This document shows positions 1-11,348 of a stretch of DNA of 64,000 nt, in pieces; position 1 is the stretch's first letter, and every line of letters starts with the position of its first letter. The stretch lies in NCBI GenBank assembly GCA_029215795.1, contig JARDYH010000006.1, forward strand, positions 25,435,501-25,499,500, given 5' to 3'. Made by a program: the position numbers and the translations under genes. This stretch comes from Anniella stebbinsi (Eukaryota > Chordata > Lepidosauria > Squamata > Anniellidae). The notes under the pieces were generated by a model. It was not told where the DNA came from, made no database searches, and saw nothing but the letters and a program-made list of their open reading frames with translations.

Positions 1-224
1 TCCTCTGCAGGCTGTCCTCCGGACTCATCCTCCAGTAGCAGAAAGTGGTTACGTAACGCTAATGGTTCCACTGGTGCAGAGTGTCTTCTAGTTCTTCTGC
101 TCATAACTGGCACCCTTTTCCAAGGAATTTCCTCTTCGTTGACTTTCCTCATCTCAGCATTCTCCACTTCAAAATGGAATCCTTCAGACAGCAACAAACA
201 GCACCTGTGAAGGGAGATGGGGGT
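1..224 (-). CDS. partial retroelement reading frame running off the window
   Basis: An open frame of about 74 codons enters from the left window edge on the minus strand and has no stop until about position 224; its first in-frame ATG is near 152. It is basic, then acidic, with an Arg-rich stretch followed by RNHFLLLEDE. That resembles the N-terminal part of sauropsid retroelement ORF1 or gag-like proteins, but this is recognition from memory. Upstream of the ATG lies a pyrimidine tract ending in CACAG, so a splice acceptor is also possible. It could instead be a host exon. Confidence 0.35.
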
Positions 225-962
225 TCACTCGTCCGCCCTACAAGATAGGCCTGGGACTCTCATTCCGATATCCCCACAGCCCACCTCCCAGTCTGGTGCC
301 AAGTGGTCCAAGCCAGCCTCTAGAAATAACCACACTCAATTAGGGACTGAAGCAGTTTATTAAAATTCATAAAACTAGTCACATAAGGCTTCAGTCAAAT
401 ACACAGCTTTAAAAGCACAAACACAGAGATGAAGGGAGGGAGGGTTTTTTGGGGGTCAAGGATGGACAATGAGGTAGAGAGGAGCAATGCAATAAACCAA
501 TTAACTCCTTTAAATCACACCCACAGGTGACAAGTCTTTCCCTGGAACGAACCAGAACACTAACACAATAAAACCTAACTAATCTCCAAACTGTTACCTT
601 GCTTGTTAGGGATCTTCCACATTCACACACTCAGTCCCAGAGGAAGATAAGGCACACCCCGTTGCTATACCAATTATCCCTTTTAGGCCGGCAGGTATCG
701 TGACCCACTTTGGTCAATCCGCAGCCCTTCTTCCAGCCTCCCGCCTTCCTGGCTCTCACAGGTGGGGCATCTTCCTCCAAGCCGTGTTTTCCCACAGCTG
801 AGAAAACTCAGTGCCTTCTCCCCAATTAGTTGTGGCCTTGGCTTCTCACCTCCCCTGATAAGGGCCCAGGTGCTGCTGCTGGGAAACTTGTAGCAAATAT
901 TTTGAAAACTTGCTACAAGTTTTCAGCAAAGAGGCCTGCCAACCAGCTAGCAAGACCATAGC
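225..962. other. unassigned; possible LTR tail on the minus strand
   Basis: No coding region is supported. On the minus strand an AATAAA (about 356-361) precedes about 150 bases that end in CA near position 206, like the R-U5 part of an LTR leading into the frame at the left edge. No partner LTR, TATA box or target duplication was found. Confidence 0.2.
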
Positions 963-963
963 C

Positions 964-1151
964 TAGGGTGACCATAGTTTGGAAACCAAAAAGAAGGACA
1001 ACATAGCCAGCCCCAAGGGGGCGTGCCCACCAACATGGCCAGCCCCAAGGGGGCATGCCCACCAACATGGCCAGCCCCAAGGGGGCATGCCCACCAACAT
1101 GGCTGGCCCCCAAGGGGGTATGCCCACCCAAACATGGCGTTGGTCATATGT
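964..1151. mobile_element. hAT-type MITE expanded by a minisatellite
   Basis: The left end reads TAGGGTGACCATAGTTTGG and the right end carries the reverse complement GGTCATATG. This terminus recurs at 2205, 11021, 15178, 32660, 34985 and 47434. Members at 11021 and 47434 have 8-bp target duplications, which supports the hAT superfamily. The interior here is almost wholly a 32-bp tandem repeat. No transposase is present. Confidence 0.6.
1001..1130. repeat. 32-bp minisatellite, four copies
   Basis: Four head-to-tail copies start at 1001, 1033, 1065 and 1097, each containing CCAGCCCCAAGGGGGC or a close variant. Copies 2 and 3 are identical; the fourth is longer by two bases. The unit holds a CCCC/GGGG inverted core. 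Minus-strand open frames here are an artefact of the repeat. Confidence 0.9.
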
Positions 1152-1311
1152 CTGATTTCACAGCACACAATTAAGACAAACCTGTTCTACATAACATCTT
1201 AATGTTAAAATCACTGAAATAAAGAACAATGTATCTGAAATTAACTTCACTCACTCCTATTTTTGTAGCTTTTGCTGTACTTTAAAGCTTTTGCTATATT
1301 CTGTGCGATAT

Positions 1312-1880
1312 AGGGGGAATCCACACAGTCCTTTGGAACGTTTTAAATTGTATTTTAAAACGTTCCAAATAGGTGCGTTCTAAAACGTCTTAGGCCACAT
1401 TACTGAGTACTCACGTTACAGGAGAACAGTCTTCAGTCTTTAAAGCGGTGTGTGCGATCACACACTGTTCTGCCCTGTCTTTTCTTCTTTCGTTTTTCAA
1501 TGAATTTAGGGCGAGGCATTGTGGGGGTTGTAGTTCAGTTACACACTTCCTTCTTAGTTCCTCTGTCATTCCCTAGCGAGCATAGGGCTAAGAATTGTGG
1601 TTGTTGTAGTTCACTGGTCCACTTCCTGTTTCTTCCCCACCAATCAACTGCTAAGCATTTGGGCACCAGTAAAGGAAGCACTGCCCCCATGAATCAGAAA
1701 CGGTAAGGAAGGACACATTATTTTACTTAAAACGATTTATTAAAAGTGAAACCGTTGTATATAACTGAAGGGAGTTTTAAAAAACCTCAGATATACAACG
1801 TTATAGGGAGTGCGTCATGTGGCCCAAAGAGTTTTCATAACCCTTATAAAACGTCAAAAAACTCGTGTGTAGATCCGCCC
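1312..1880. repeat. palindrome-rich block, possible TIR element
   Basis: The left part has a perfect 16-bp inverted repeat, TTTGGAACGTTTTAAA at 1332-1347 and its complement at 1354-1369, with a 6-base loop. A second inverted pair, CGTTGTATAT, lies at 1751-1760 and 1791-1800. The outer sequences GAATCCACACAG near 1318 and GTGTGTAGATCCGC near 1871 are loosely complementary, as in a decayed TIR element. No transposase or clear target duplication is seen. Confidence 0.35.
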
Positions 1881-2204
1881 ACAGTCTCCCTTTCTCTCAA
1901 ATATCTTTTCTGACTGCAAATCCTTCACTGGATGACCATAGTTTCACCTTTCCTAACATTTAACACTCTTTCCCCATCACCTGGAACAAACTGGACCAAA
2001 TGCTTGTTAAAATCACTTCTCACTAGCACTCTCTTAGCGTGTTTCAACTTCTCATTTATCAGTGAGAAACTAATCTAAAAATGTGTCATTATATCTGCTC
2101 AAGTCAGGAAATGTCTGAATTTACTGTAGTCAGTAATCAGTAAAAGACAGCATGACTTGGCAAAGCCAGTCATGTTCATCTAGAAAAACCACCAAGAAAA
2201 GAGA
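1881..2204. other. unassigned AT-rich sequence
   Basis: I see no gene, RNA or repeat signature in this stretch. Confidence 0.5.
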
Positions 2205-2357
2205 CAAGATACAAAAGAAGGGAGGGCTCCTGCTGTTGTGATGATGGAATTTCACCATGTGCTGCATGCATACAAATGACACCAGCTGAAATTCACTTTT
2301 CTATACAACTGTTAAAGATACAGGAGCCCTGTCCTCCTTTCCATATGGTCACCCTTC
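2205..2357. mobile_element. hAT-type MITE, single unit
   Basis: It shares the interior of the 11021 element (GAATTTCACCATGTGCTGC, AACTGTTAAAGATACAGGAG) and ends with ATATGGTCACCCTT. The left terminus is degraded. It is noncoding and about 150 bp. Confidence 0.6.
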
Positions 2358-2585
2358 AGTCCTAAGGAGTTTGAGAGGCAAGTTGTATAAGGTTTTGATG
2401 CACTTGGTGCCAACTATAGCCACCTGAACTTTTAGAAGACAATAGCCCCAACACTGTTTTGTGAGATCTATGTCAGTAGAGCCAACCCTTATAGCTTGCT
2501 AACCAGCAATTACTTTGTGGTTGGACGCCACATAGAAAAATATTTTCTCTAGTGTTTTTTTAAAAAAAATTGCTACCAAGCAAGG

Positions 2586-2835
2586 ATAATAATAATAATA
2601 ATAATAATATATTTATTTATTTATTACCCGCCTCTCCCAACGGATCGAGGCGGGGAGCAGCATCAAACATAAAATACAAAACTGATTAAAACACTTAAAA
2701 CCAATACATCATTAAAATACCAATAAAACATCAATAAAACACTTTAAAAGGATCTGCAGAGAGCAGGCCTCAGTAGGCCTGTTTCAGGAAGTGCCCAAAA
2801 CGGGCCTAAATGAGGAGTTGGAATTTCTACCACTC
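2586..2835 (-). mobile_element. L2-type LINE 3' end
   Basis: An (AAT)n tract at about 2587-2609 is followed by CCCGCCTCTCCCAACGGATC, the conserved 3' UTR of the L2 elements in this window (compare 8450, 40495 and 46080). Orientation is minus because the trinucleotide tail is on the left. No coding sequence remains. Confidence 0.7.
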
Positions 2836-4361
2836 CTGTAATTGTCTTGGGACGTTCCCTGGTGTCTATAGCTCAGTCCAGATGTGAAAAGATCCTAAGT
2901 GGATTGTCCTGGCATGGCAACATCTGTAAGTAACTCTAGAAAAACTTTGTCTATCTGTAAAAAGAACACAGCCTTCAGCCTATTCTTTCCAGTTGCCAGT
3001 GTTTACAGCACAAGACAATCTGTTGTAAAAAATCTCTGCAGATGTTATCACAAATGCATATGGAATATTTTAACTGTTTTATAATATTTAAAAGTATGCA
3101 CAGGCCTTGCCTGCAATGTGCCCTATTGTCTAATTTAAAAGCTATATGGAATAATGAAATTGTTTTATATTTTAATATTATTTAAATGGATGCACAGGCC
3201 TTGATTGCAAAGTGCACTTTCGATTGTTAAAATATTTATGTGTTGTCTCATTCATATTCCATAAATGTATTGTTTACAGCCCTTTGAGGAAGGCCTAATA
3301 ATAAAGAAAAAGGCCAAAATGCAACAGGCTTTTCATTAATAAAATTATTTTCTGCATCCTGTGATTATTCTCTCCCTCTGTGTTTACCCACATTCATGCC
3401 CAATGTGTGCTCCACCAGTTTCACCAATACTATCCTGCCATCCCACTGCTGGGGAAGTGGTGGTACCAGCATGAGGTTAGGTGTCATTTTCTCTAGTCTT
3501 GCCCCCCTCAAAATTAAAGGAGAAAAGATAGAGAGGAACTGACTCATTGAGAGTCCTCCTCCTCGTCTCTTAGATCTTTCAGGCATGAACAAGTTTCTTT
3601 GCTGAAATCCTCAGAATTAGAAGAAATGTTCCCAGTGTAGCCCCTATCACGCCATGATGTAGGAGCTAATGGCAACAGCCCTTTGATAGCATAAACACCT
3701 TATCAGAGGGGTGGGACCAACAGCAGGCCCAGATCAGCCAGCCTTCAGAAGGCCTTTGCGTCTTGCTGAAACGACAGCTCTCCCGTGTGTGGGTGAGAAT
3801 GTTCCAGGCAGCTTCTTCCAGTGCTGACAGACTTTGCTTTGTCTGAAGATAACTATGCCTTACTGAATGTGTCTCTTTTGTACCTGCTGTTACTTGCCTT
3901 ATGGAACATGATCCTGGCTTACTTGATGTGACTCTGCTCTACCAGTAGATGCCTCAGCTGCAGTCAGCTTCACCTGCGAGCCTCAAGGTGTGATGGGACA
4001 AGAGAGCTTGCCTCAATTATCCTGTGAATTTATGGATGAGTTTTGAAATGGCTGACAACTCTTGTGTTTAGCCACTGTCCTGTGCCTATACCAGTCCAGA
4101 GCACTTTCCTTTCCTTCCAGAGAGTATTCTAGGCTTAACTCAAAAAATGAATCAGGCTAATCTTGCCTTACCTGTTCCTTCACTGCTACCCAGCTCCATT
4201 ACCCATTTGCTACCCCAGGGCATGGTAAAGTCCAGTGCTGGGACCACCACATCCAGACCGCTAGAACCTTCTAATGGAAGAAGGGGTCCACAGAGGGCAA
4301 TCTGTCCAGAGTCCCCTCAAACGGGATCATTTTTATGTTCTACAGAGTGCCTATTTATTAT
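2836..4361. other. unassigned; internal near-duplicate of about 85 bp
   Basis: No gene is supported. Segments near 3058-3130 and 3143-3215 are related (GGAATA..., TTTTATA, ATGCACAGGCCTTG), a diverged tandem pair. An AATAAAGAAAAAGG signal near 3299 may be the end of a repeat. Short ORFs here lack similarity I can name. Confidence 0.4.
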
Positions 4362-5165
4362 TAATTAGTATTTATATACCACCCAATCTGCTAAAAAGCC
4401 ATCAAGGTCATGTACAATAGTTTTAAAAAATAAAGCCTTGCAACAATAAAACCAAGAACACTAAACATCATAAAGTACACATTTTAAAAGGCTAAATTGA
4501 AAAGATGCATTTTTATACGTTTTGTAAAGGTCAAGAGACCAGGGGCCATGGAAGTTCTTGTGGGAGGAACATTCCATAGTTTAGGGCCAACACAGGCAAA
4601 AGCCCTTTCACACATCCCTGACAAACAGGCTTCAGTGGGTAATGGTGGGTGCAAAAAGCCCCTCTCCTGGAGGTTCACAGTGGAGACAAGTGGTACCTTA
4701 GATATTTGAAGTCATTTAGAGTTTTAAAGACTAAAACCTAACCCTGAACTGAGCCTGGAAAGCAATTGGCAACCAGTGCAGATCTTTCAGGACAGATGTA
4801 ATATGACGACCTCAATGCCATGTAGTAGTTAGCAGCCTAGCTGCCACATTTTGCTCCAATTGAAGCTTCTGGACACTCCCCCATGTGAAGCATAATGCAA
4901 TCGTCTAAACGTGATGTAATCAAGGCATGGATTACTGTTGTCAAGTCAGACCGATTCAGGAAGGGGTGCAGCTGGTACACCAAGAGTAATTGTGCAAATG
5001 CACTCCTTGCCACCCAAAGATTCATGGACAGCACAGGATCATGGGTTCTCTGTGATCCTTCATGGGGAGTGCTAAGCCATTCTAGGGCAGGTTGCATTCC
5101 TGTCCCAGAGTCAAGCTTTCTATGTCCAGCACCACCTTCATTTTGTCAGGGTTTAACTTCAGCTT
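4362..5165 (-). pseudogene. L2 LINE, RT C-terminus and 3' UTR
   Basis: Minus-strand frames encode the end of an L2 reverse transcriptase, including FAQLLLVYQLHPFLNR and LDDCIMLHMG (about 4837-5097), then the post-RT tail KLWNVPPTRT (about 4484-4678). The parts lie in different frames and have stops, and the 5' part of the element is missing. It matches the same region of the L2 copies at 25.5-28.7 kb and 29.2-31.5 kb. Confidence 0.75.
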
Positions 5166-7366
5166 GTTTATGAGCATCATCAGACAAGTGTTTTATAGCA
5201 CGCTCGTTACTGGCCACTTACAGATGGTCGTGGCTCCTTTTGATGATGTCGTCCATCTCCCATGCATCTCCCACTCCTTCTGCTCTGTTTTCCATAGCAA
5301 AATAAGACCTGGCAAATCCATTTTTTTGATTGAAGTGAAATTTGCTGCTATTTCCTGCTGTGTGCAGGAAAAGCAGCATGATAAAAATGCCCACTGAAAG
5401 GGCCACGTGGTCATTGCTTGTTTCCTCTTTGTTCCCCATGTGAAGAAAGAGGAAGCTGTTCACACTATTGTGGGATGGGAAAGCGACAGTAGGGAAACAC
5501 GATTCCCCCCCCCCCCCCCGGGTCTGATGGCAGCCTATTTAGCTTAGTGCTGCACTGAAGAAATGTTATATGTCAGTAGGCTGTAGTAGATGGTAAATGA
5601 TGCCTCTCTGTGTTGCATATTTCCAGAATTTTAAAAATAAATCAGCCATTCAAGTTTTCCCACGGATAGAAAATTAATATTTGTATCTTGGCGAAAGATC
5701 TTCTCAAGTTGGTTACCTTTTCTCAAAGATGGTAATTTTGCAATTTAACATTTGGCCACTTGGTGTCAGCCAAGTGCTATTAAGAACAACATGGAGTCCC
5801 CATTCTGAAACCTAAACAGGGAATATGCTGCTCATTTAGGACCTTCAAGACAAAAATATAGCACCCTGGCTGGCTTGCATTTATCTTTACGTCCTCCCAG
5901 CCAATGATGACTTACACATGTGGTCATCCCTCCCCCTCCCCCCAAATGTTTCCAATCCATCTTTTGCTTCTCAGACCAATCATGTATCCCTGAATTGAAA
6001 ATTGAAGATAACTGGTTGCAGTGAACCTTTGTTTGCTTCCACATGCCTCCCTCTCGCACAGAATGTTTCTCAAAGCAGCAGCCTGATAACATACTGTGCC
6101 GCCATGGCTGATTCAAGATTGTGAATCAATCTTGTAGTTTGCCTGTAGCTCATACGCTCACCGATGGGGTGGGCGGGTTAGTAGGTAGAGGGAAGCCATT
6201 AGAAATAACTAGCTTTTGTAAAATAGTATTTCTTTCATGCTTCATTTCTTGCACAAGATGAGCTCATGGTTTATGAATAAAAATAAAAATAAAAGGGAAA
6301 TGCCATCCTGGAGTGTGTGCTACAGTCATGTCCTGCCCAGCTTGACATGTGTCTAGTTCAATCTATGTTCTGATCAAATTGCATAGAATGCTAGTTGCCA
6401 ATCAACAGCCCATCATCCTTCCATTTTCCCTGGGACCCCAGATTGATTGTCTGCTGTCCCAAACCATCCTTATAGAAGGCTGCTTGTGCCCACATATTTA
6501 TTTATTGAAAGCATTTTGTGCCACATTTTCTTGTGCTTGAAGCTTACAGAATATAATATACTTAAAAGCACAATAAAACACCATTCAGCAACACATTTTA
6601 AATACAAACAACTCAGCTATTATAATAGCAACAGCCTCCAGCTAAAATCACTACCCTGCAAACAGCCTGGCAGTCAATCTCACAAACCTCAGACCAGAAA
6701 ATCTTTGTAAAAGGCAGGGAGAAGGAGGGTGGGAGAGAGGGAGGGAGGGAGATAGACAGGAAGAGAAGTTCTGAGAAGGGCAGAGTGTACACAAGATGCA
6801 GCTTGTAAAATGCAACCCCACCAAGGGGCAAGGATGGTTCCAAGAGCTATACTCCAAAATTTTACTGATGGGGATACTTCAATAACGGATATTACAGACA
6901 TAGGTAACCTCCAAGGTGCATGGATTTCCAAACCAGCATCACCGCTTGTCTTGACTGGAATCAATTTTAACCTTTTAATTCTCACCTAGCTGGCAGAGGG
7001 TGCATCCAGATAAAGCTTTTATTGTGCAATCACACTACCTCATTCATGGAATTTTATCAAGGGTACGTGTGTCCAAACAAACGTGTGAACAAACAAACGT
7101 GTGTCCAAACAAATCTTCAATTTGTATCCCTCCCATGTTTGACCAATGCATCTTCTATCATTTTCCTTACCAGAAAAAAAATCCATTCAGGAAGAAAAGA
7201 TGGAATAGCTGCACAATCTCTTTTGACAGCACTAGAGGCTTCCATGAGGAAGCAACCAAAAACTCAGAACATTGGTTTAGAATGGATGTAGCATCTTACA
7301 GATGTTTGGTGAAAGAAATATAGAACTGGGTGTTATCATATTGATGATACCTGACCCCAAAACTCC
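5166..7366. other. unassigned; L2-like tail and low-complexity tracts
   Basis: No gene is supported. A poly-C run is at about 5506-5519. A possible L2-like 3' tail lies at about 6490-6600. A purine-rich tract (GGGA repeats) is at 6720-6760. Short direct repeats of CCAAACAAACGTGTG occur at 7070-7110. Confidence 0.4.
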
Positions 7367-7714
7367 ACTACGTCACACGTAACGCTAACCCATGGTTTAT
7401 TTAACCCATGGATTATTGAATTCTGTTGTGAATCCAGCTGGTTTGTTAATCACAAAGATCTCAGAAAGAGAACCCATGGTTGTTTAAACCATGGGTTGTT
7501 ATTATGTCTAAACTCTGGGTTGTTCATAAGTTGTTTCACCAAGAGTGATTAAAATACCCAGCCATTCTCCATGACAATACTACAGTACCACAAAGGCATT
7601 TGGGATACAGAGACGGAGTGTGCAAAGAAGAAGGGAAACAAACCAGGGTTGAGAAAACAAACCACAGTTTGTTTAATTGACTGCAAGACAAACCATGGGT
7701 TATGTGTGAACCAG
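7367..7714. mobile_element. TIR element with repeated AACCATGG palindromes
   Basis: The left end CACACGTAACGCTAACCCAT and the right end AACCATGGGTTATGTGTGAA are imperfect inverted repeats. The interior repeats AACCCATGGTTT and its complement several times, so the element can fold extensively. No coding capacity is seen. The superfamily is not assigned. Confidence 0.5.
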
Positions 7715-7768
7715 GTCGATATTGAAAACTGCTGTGATGATACTCCCTATGTATGTCTGAATTAGTAT

Positions 7769-8138
7769 GTCTGGAGAGTGTGGAATGGACTGAGTGGGTG
7801 TGGCTGATGATCCTGGGAAAGGGAGGGGGAGGAGTATATATAGTGTGAGGGAGTGTTTTAGTTTATCTTACTGTCTTGGTTGGGGGAGGGTAGTTGTGTG
7901 GAAGATAGCTGTGTGTGATCTAGTCAGGAGTGTGTGTGAGGAGATTATTAGGATTTAGGATTATTAGTAAATTATTAGAAGTGTTAAGAATAGGCAGGTG
8001 TTAAATTGATTTGAAAGAACTGTTAACAACAATAAACATTTGTTTTTATTATTTTTGCTACCACAAACCACGTGTCAGCTTGGCTTTGAAACCCGCTCTA
8101 TAAGTTTAATAAAGAAACATATCACTACACTCTCAGCC
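7769..8138 (+). mobile_element. LTR-like block, probably a solo LTR
   Basis: The block starts TGTCTGGAGAGTGTG and ends near CTCTCAGCCAACA. It has a TATATATAG box at about 7835 and an AATAAA at 8031-8036, about 195 bp downstream, as expected for a U3-R-U5 order. No internal region or second LTR adjoins it, and no exact target duplication was found. Parts of U3 loosely resemble the Gypsy LTR at 13435. Confidence 0.45.
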
Positions 8139-8334
8139 AACATACCCACAGGAGGACCTTATTCAAAACCCTTAACACCCTTTCCCCCTCTGCTATAAGG
8201 GAAACGTGGTGCGTCTTTTACCCTTCCCTCAGGTATTTAAGTGGTGGTGCTTAGCCTGAGAGGGGTGTGCTCGTCTAGGCCTAGTGTTTGAGGCTGTGGC
8301 GGCACAACCACTTTAACCACTGTCCTCTTCCGAC

Positions 8335-8476
8335 AGGCCTATCCAGATGAATTTTAAGATGTTTTTAATGTTGTATTTTTCTCTTGCTTTTAAAATTTTA
8401 ACTGTTGTGATTTTTGTGTTTTATATTGTTGCTGTTCCCCGCATCGATCCGAAGGGAGAGGCGGGCTACAAATAAA

Positions 8477-8510
<34 letters not shown>

Positions 8511-8516
8511 AAAGTC
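8335..8516 (+). mobile_element. L2-type LINE 3' end with (ATT)n tail
   Basis: It carries GTTCCCCGCATCGATCCGAA, GGGAGAGGCGGGCTAC, then an (ATT)n tract at about 8475-8508. This is the plus-strand form of the L2 3' terminus seen at 2586 and 46036. No coding sequence remains. Confidence 0.7.
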
Positions 8517-9735
8517 CAGTGTGTTCAGCAGAGAAGTGTTCCTCCTGTTGACTTCTTGTGCTGAACATCTAGTAGGACTACTAAAGACCATAACTATGCC
8601 TGAAGCCTGACTTAAAAATTTCAAGGAAAGATATTTCATCCACAACTGCTGTGCTACTAGGACATGCTCAATCAACTTCCCCATAAAAGAATCACTTTGT
8701 TCATCTTTTTGTCAAGCCTCAAGTGTAGGGATATTTTGGGTGCCTTAGGAAAGCCTTCCCCAAATGCATGGCTATTGGTACAAAGAGGGAGTGCGGGGTC
8801 TGAAGCAGCTATATTTGTATCTAAAGCGAACAAAGGTGGTTGGGTGTTGCAGACTGAATCGTGTGATCTTAGTCATTTCACAGTGTCTTGGGTAGAGATG
8901 TCATAGTTGCACTTGAAATATGAGGAAAAATATAAATTAATATGAAACAGCACATATCTTATCTATATCAGATAAGCCTTGATTAGCAATTTAGGTCTAC
9001 GTAGAAATTTCCTCTTAGTTATTATTTTTTCTTCTTTCACCTCCCTGTTCTCTGCTGTTGGCCTAACTCCCTATATGGTTTTTTTGGGTTAGTGTGACCA
9101 CTGAGACATCATGGGGAAAGGGGGAATAACCATGTCTTGTTCTATGGCTAATCTGCATGTTTCTCAAGGTCCGTGGAATCCTGTAATTCCCCCCTCCTGC
9201 AGTGGCCTCAGTAATTTTCCACAGCTTTATACCCATGATAAGATAGGATAGCAGTGGCATTAGCCTCCCCCTTCCCAAATTACCTATAGCTAATTTGCAT
9301 GGAGCAAATTATATCATGCATGAGGCAACAGGCATGAGAGGATATTGATGTGTGTACAAAATTCCTGAAAATAAGGGTCCCTGGTGGGGCCTTTGCAATG
9401 CAAATGACAGATTTACACAGTGATTTAAATACCAACGTCTGTCTTGCTACCCACCATCATACTTTCCATCTTTCTTTTCTCTTTTTACATTTTAAAGCAT
9501 ACCCTGAACATCCATTCAACTAAACTTTTTAAATTTGCAAAGCTGTTTCCGCAAGGCAGGGGGAAGTGTCTTCATGATGCAGTGTCCAGCCATTTGGCAT
9601 GGTGCATGGTGAGTTTTGGCTGTAAGCTGCTCTAACCTGAAAAGAATGTGGTGAGGACACTTCCACAGCAGACTCACCATTCAAATATGTTTGTCTTAAT
9701 ACACTATATGTTAGTAGACTAGAGTCTGGGTGAGA
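8517..9735. other. unassigned
   Basis: No gene, RNA or recognised repeat could be supported. Short ORFs are below what chance would give. Confidence 0.4.
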
Positions 9736-9829
9736 GAGCTGAGCCATAGGTAGTCATCGAATGAGAGTCAGTAGTTAGCAAAAGCAATCAGAATCAGAGA
9801 AGACATCAAGAGTAAAAAAAACACCCTAA

Positions 9830-10950
9830 GAGCAGAGTCAGGAAAGACTGTTATTGTTCAGGCAAAGATTTTGGAATTGCAGGGAATGAGGGAAAGACTG
9901 CAGAAGAACTAAAAGTGATATTAATCAAACACCAAATACCTGACCCTATTGAGGGGGAATGTTATAAGAATCCAGTTACAAGTGATCCTGCTCACTTGGA
10001 GATTTTAAGAGAACAGAATAGGATTAGACTTTTAGAATTGGAAAAGAGTAATAAGCAACAAGCAATAGAGGCAGAACACCTAAAATGGGAAATGGAAAAG
10101 ATGAGGCTAGCTTCTGAGGAAAATGAGAAACAGCATTTGAGAGAATGGGAAGATAGAGAAAAGCAGCGCTCTGTGGAGGCAGAGAGACTAGAATTTGAGG
10201 CAGAAAAGGCACGAATGGAACAGAGTGATAAAGAGAGATTCCATTAATTGGAATTGGCTAAGATAAAAAGAGAAGCAGACTGGTTTAAGGCCGATGAGAT
10301 TTGGCGGGAAAAGCAAGAGAGGATTGAGAAAGCTAATATTGAGACTATGAAGATGCCCAGAATAACACCTAGAGACTTCATGGCTTTTAACCCAGGAGAA
10401 GATCCTGAGGTATTTTTTAGCTACGTTTGAAAAAGCTGCTAAGAATTGGGATATACCTCAAGGAGAGTTTATGAGGTACATTCCTAGTTTGGTGAAAGGA
10501 GAACTAGCTGAAGTATACCACAGCTTTTCCTCAGAAAAACCACCAATTTATGAAGAATATAAAGCTGCTGTATATCAGAGATTCAGGCTAGGGGCAGAGC
10601 ATTTTCGGAAGCTATTTCACACATATTGAATGCAGGCAGGCACCTGGATTTAAGTGTGAAGCTAGGTGACCTATTTGATAAGTGGGTTCACAGTCTAAGG
10701 CTGAGTCAAAGGAAGGCATCAGGGATCTGATGATCCTGGATCAGTTCTTGTTTCAGTTACCCAGAAATCAGGCTTATGGTCAGAGACTGTGCCCCTAAAA
10801 TGGTTCAAGAAGTGGCAGAAATAGCAGACCAACTAGCCATCAACAGAGAAGGTAGTACTGTGAGACGCTATAGAGACTACCGCTCCACATACACAGAACA
10901 TGAAGAAAACAAAAATGTAATAAAAAAGAGCCAAAGAAAAACAAAGTTTT
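9830..10950 (+). pseudogene. Gypsy gag with SCAN-like capsid domain
   Basis: The first part (about 9860-9960) has an EELKVILIKHQIPDP stretch like a SAP motif. A long charged coiled coil rich in Glu, Lys and Arg follows (about 9975-10320). After EDPEVFF the frame breaks. Downstream pieces include YEEYKAAVYQRF and LMILDQFLFQLP, which resemble the conserved core of the SCAN domain. SCAN domains of vertebrate zinc-finger genes derive from the capsid of Gmr1-like Gypsy elements, which explains the likeness. Breaks include an in-frame stop at 10245-10247 and shifts near 10425, 10630 and 10790. Confidence 0.7.
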
Positions 10951-11020
10951 TAAGCCTCAAATAAAGAGTCATGAGGAGAACAGAAGTAACAGACCCATGT
11001 ATTGGGGAGAAAACTCAAGG

Positions 11021-11340
11021 TAGGGTGACCAGATAAAATCCAGGTCAGGGCTCTTGTAACTTTAACAGTTGTAGAGAAAAGGGAATTTCAGCCAGTGTCA
11101 TTTGTATGCAATTAGTTCTTGGTGAAATTCCCTTGTCATCACAACTGTTAAAGTTGCAGGGGCCCTGCCTTCTTTTGTATATGGTCACTCTAGTATAGTG
11201 CATGCACCTTTAACTGTTGTAATGAAGAGGGAATATCACCAGGAACTAACTGCATACAAATGACACTGGCTGAAATTCCCTTTTCTCTACAATTGTTAAA
11301 GTTTCATGAGCCCTGACCTGGATTTTATCTGGTCAGCCTA
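11021..11340. mobile_element. composite hAT element with 8-bp target duplication
   Basis: It is flanked by ACTCAAGG at 11013-11020 and 11341-11348. Both ends read TAGGSTGACCAGATAAAATC inward and stay nearly complementary for about 90 bp. The interior contains a second, older-looking terminus (ATATGGTCACTCTA near 11193), so the whole looks like two MITE units in inverted order moving as one. It lies in the Gypsy gag; the gag reading frame is continuous across the insertion point if the insert and one duplication copy are ignored. There is no transposase. Confidence 0.9.
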
Positions 11341-11348
11341 ACTCAAGG

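Noticed and set aside
1001..1130. Possible CRISPR-like array
   Set aside because: Repeats are head to tail without unique spacers, and the context is vertebrate transposon DNA; it is a minisatellite.
7367..7714. Possible regulatory cluster of AACCATGG sites
   Set aside because: The sites are inverted copies within a TIR element, which explains their repetition without a regulatory role.
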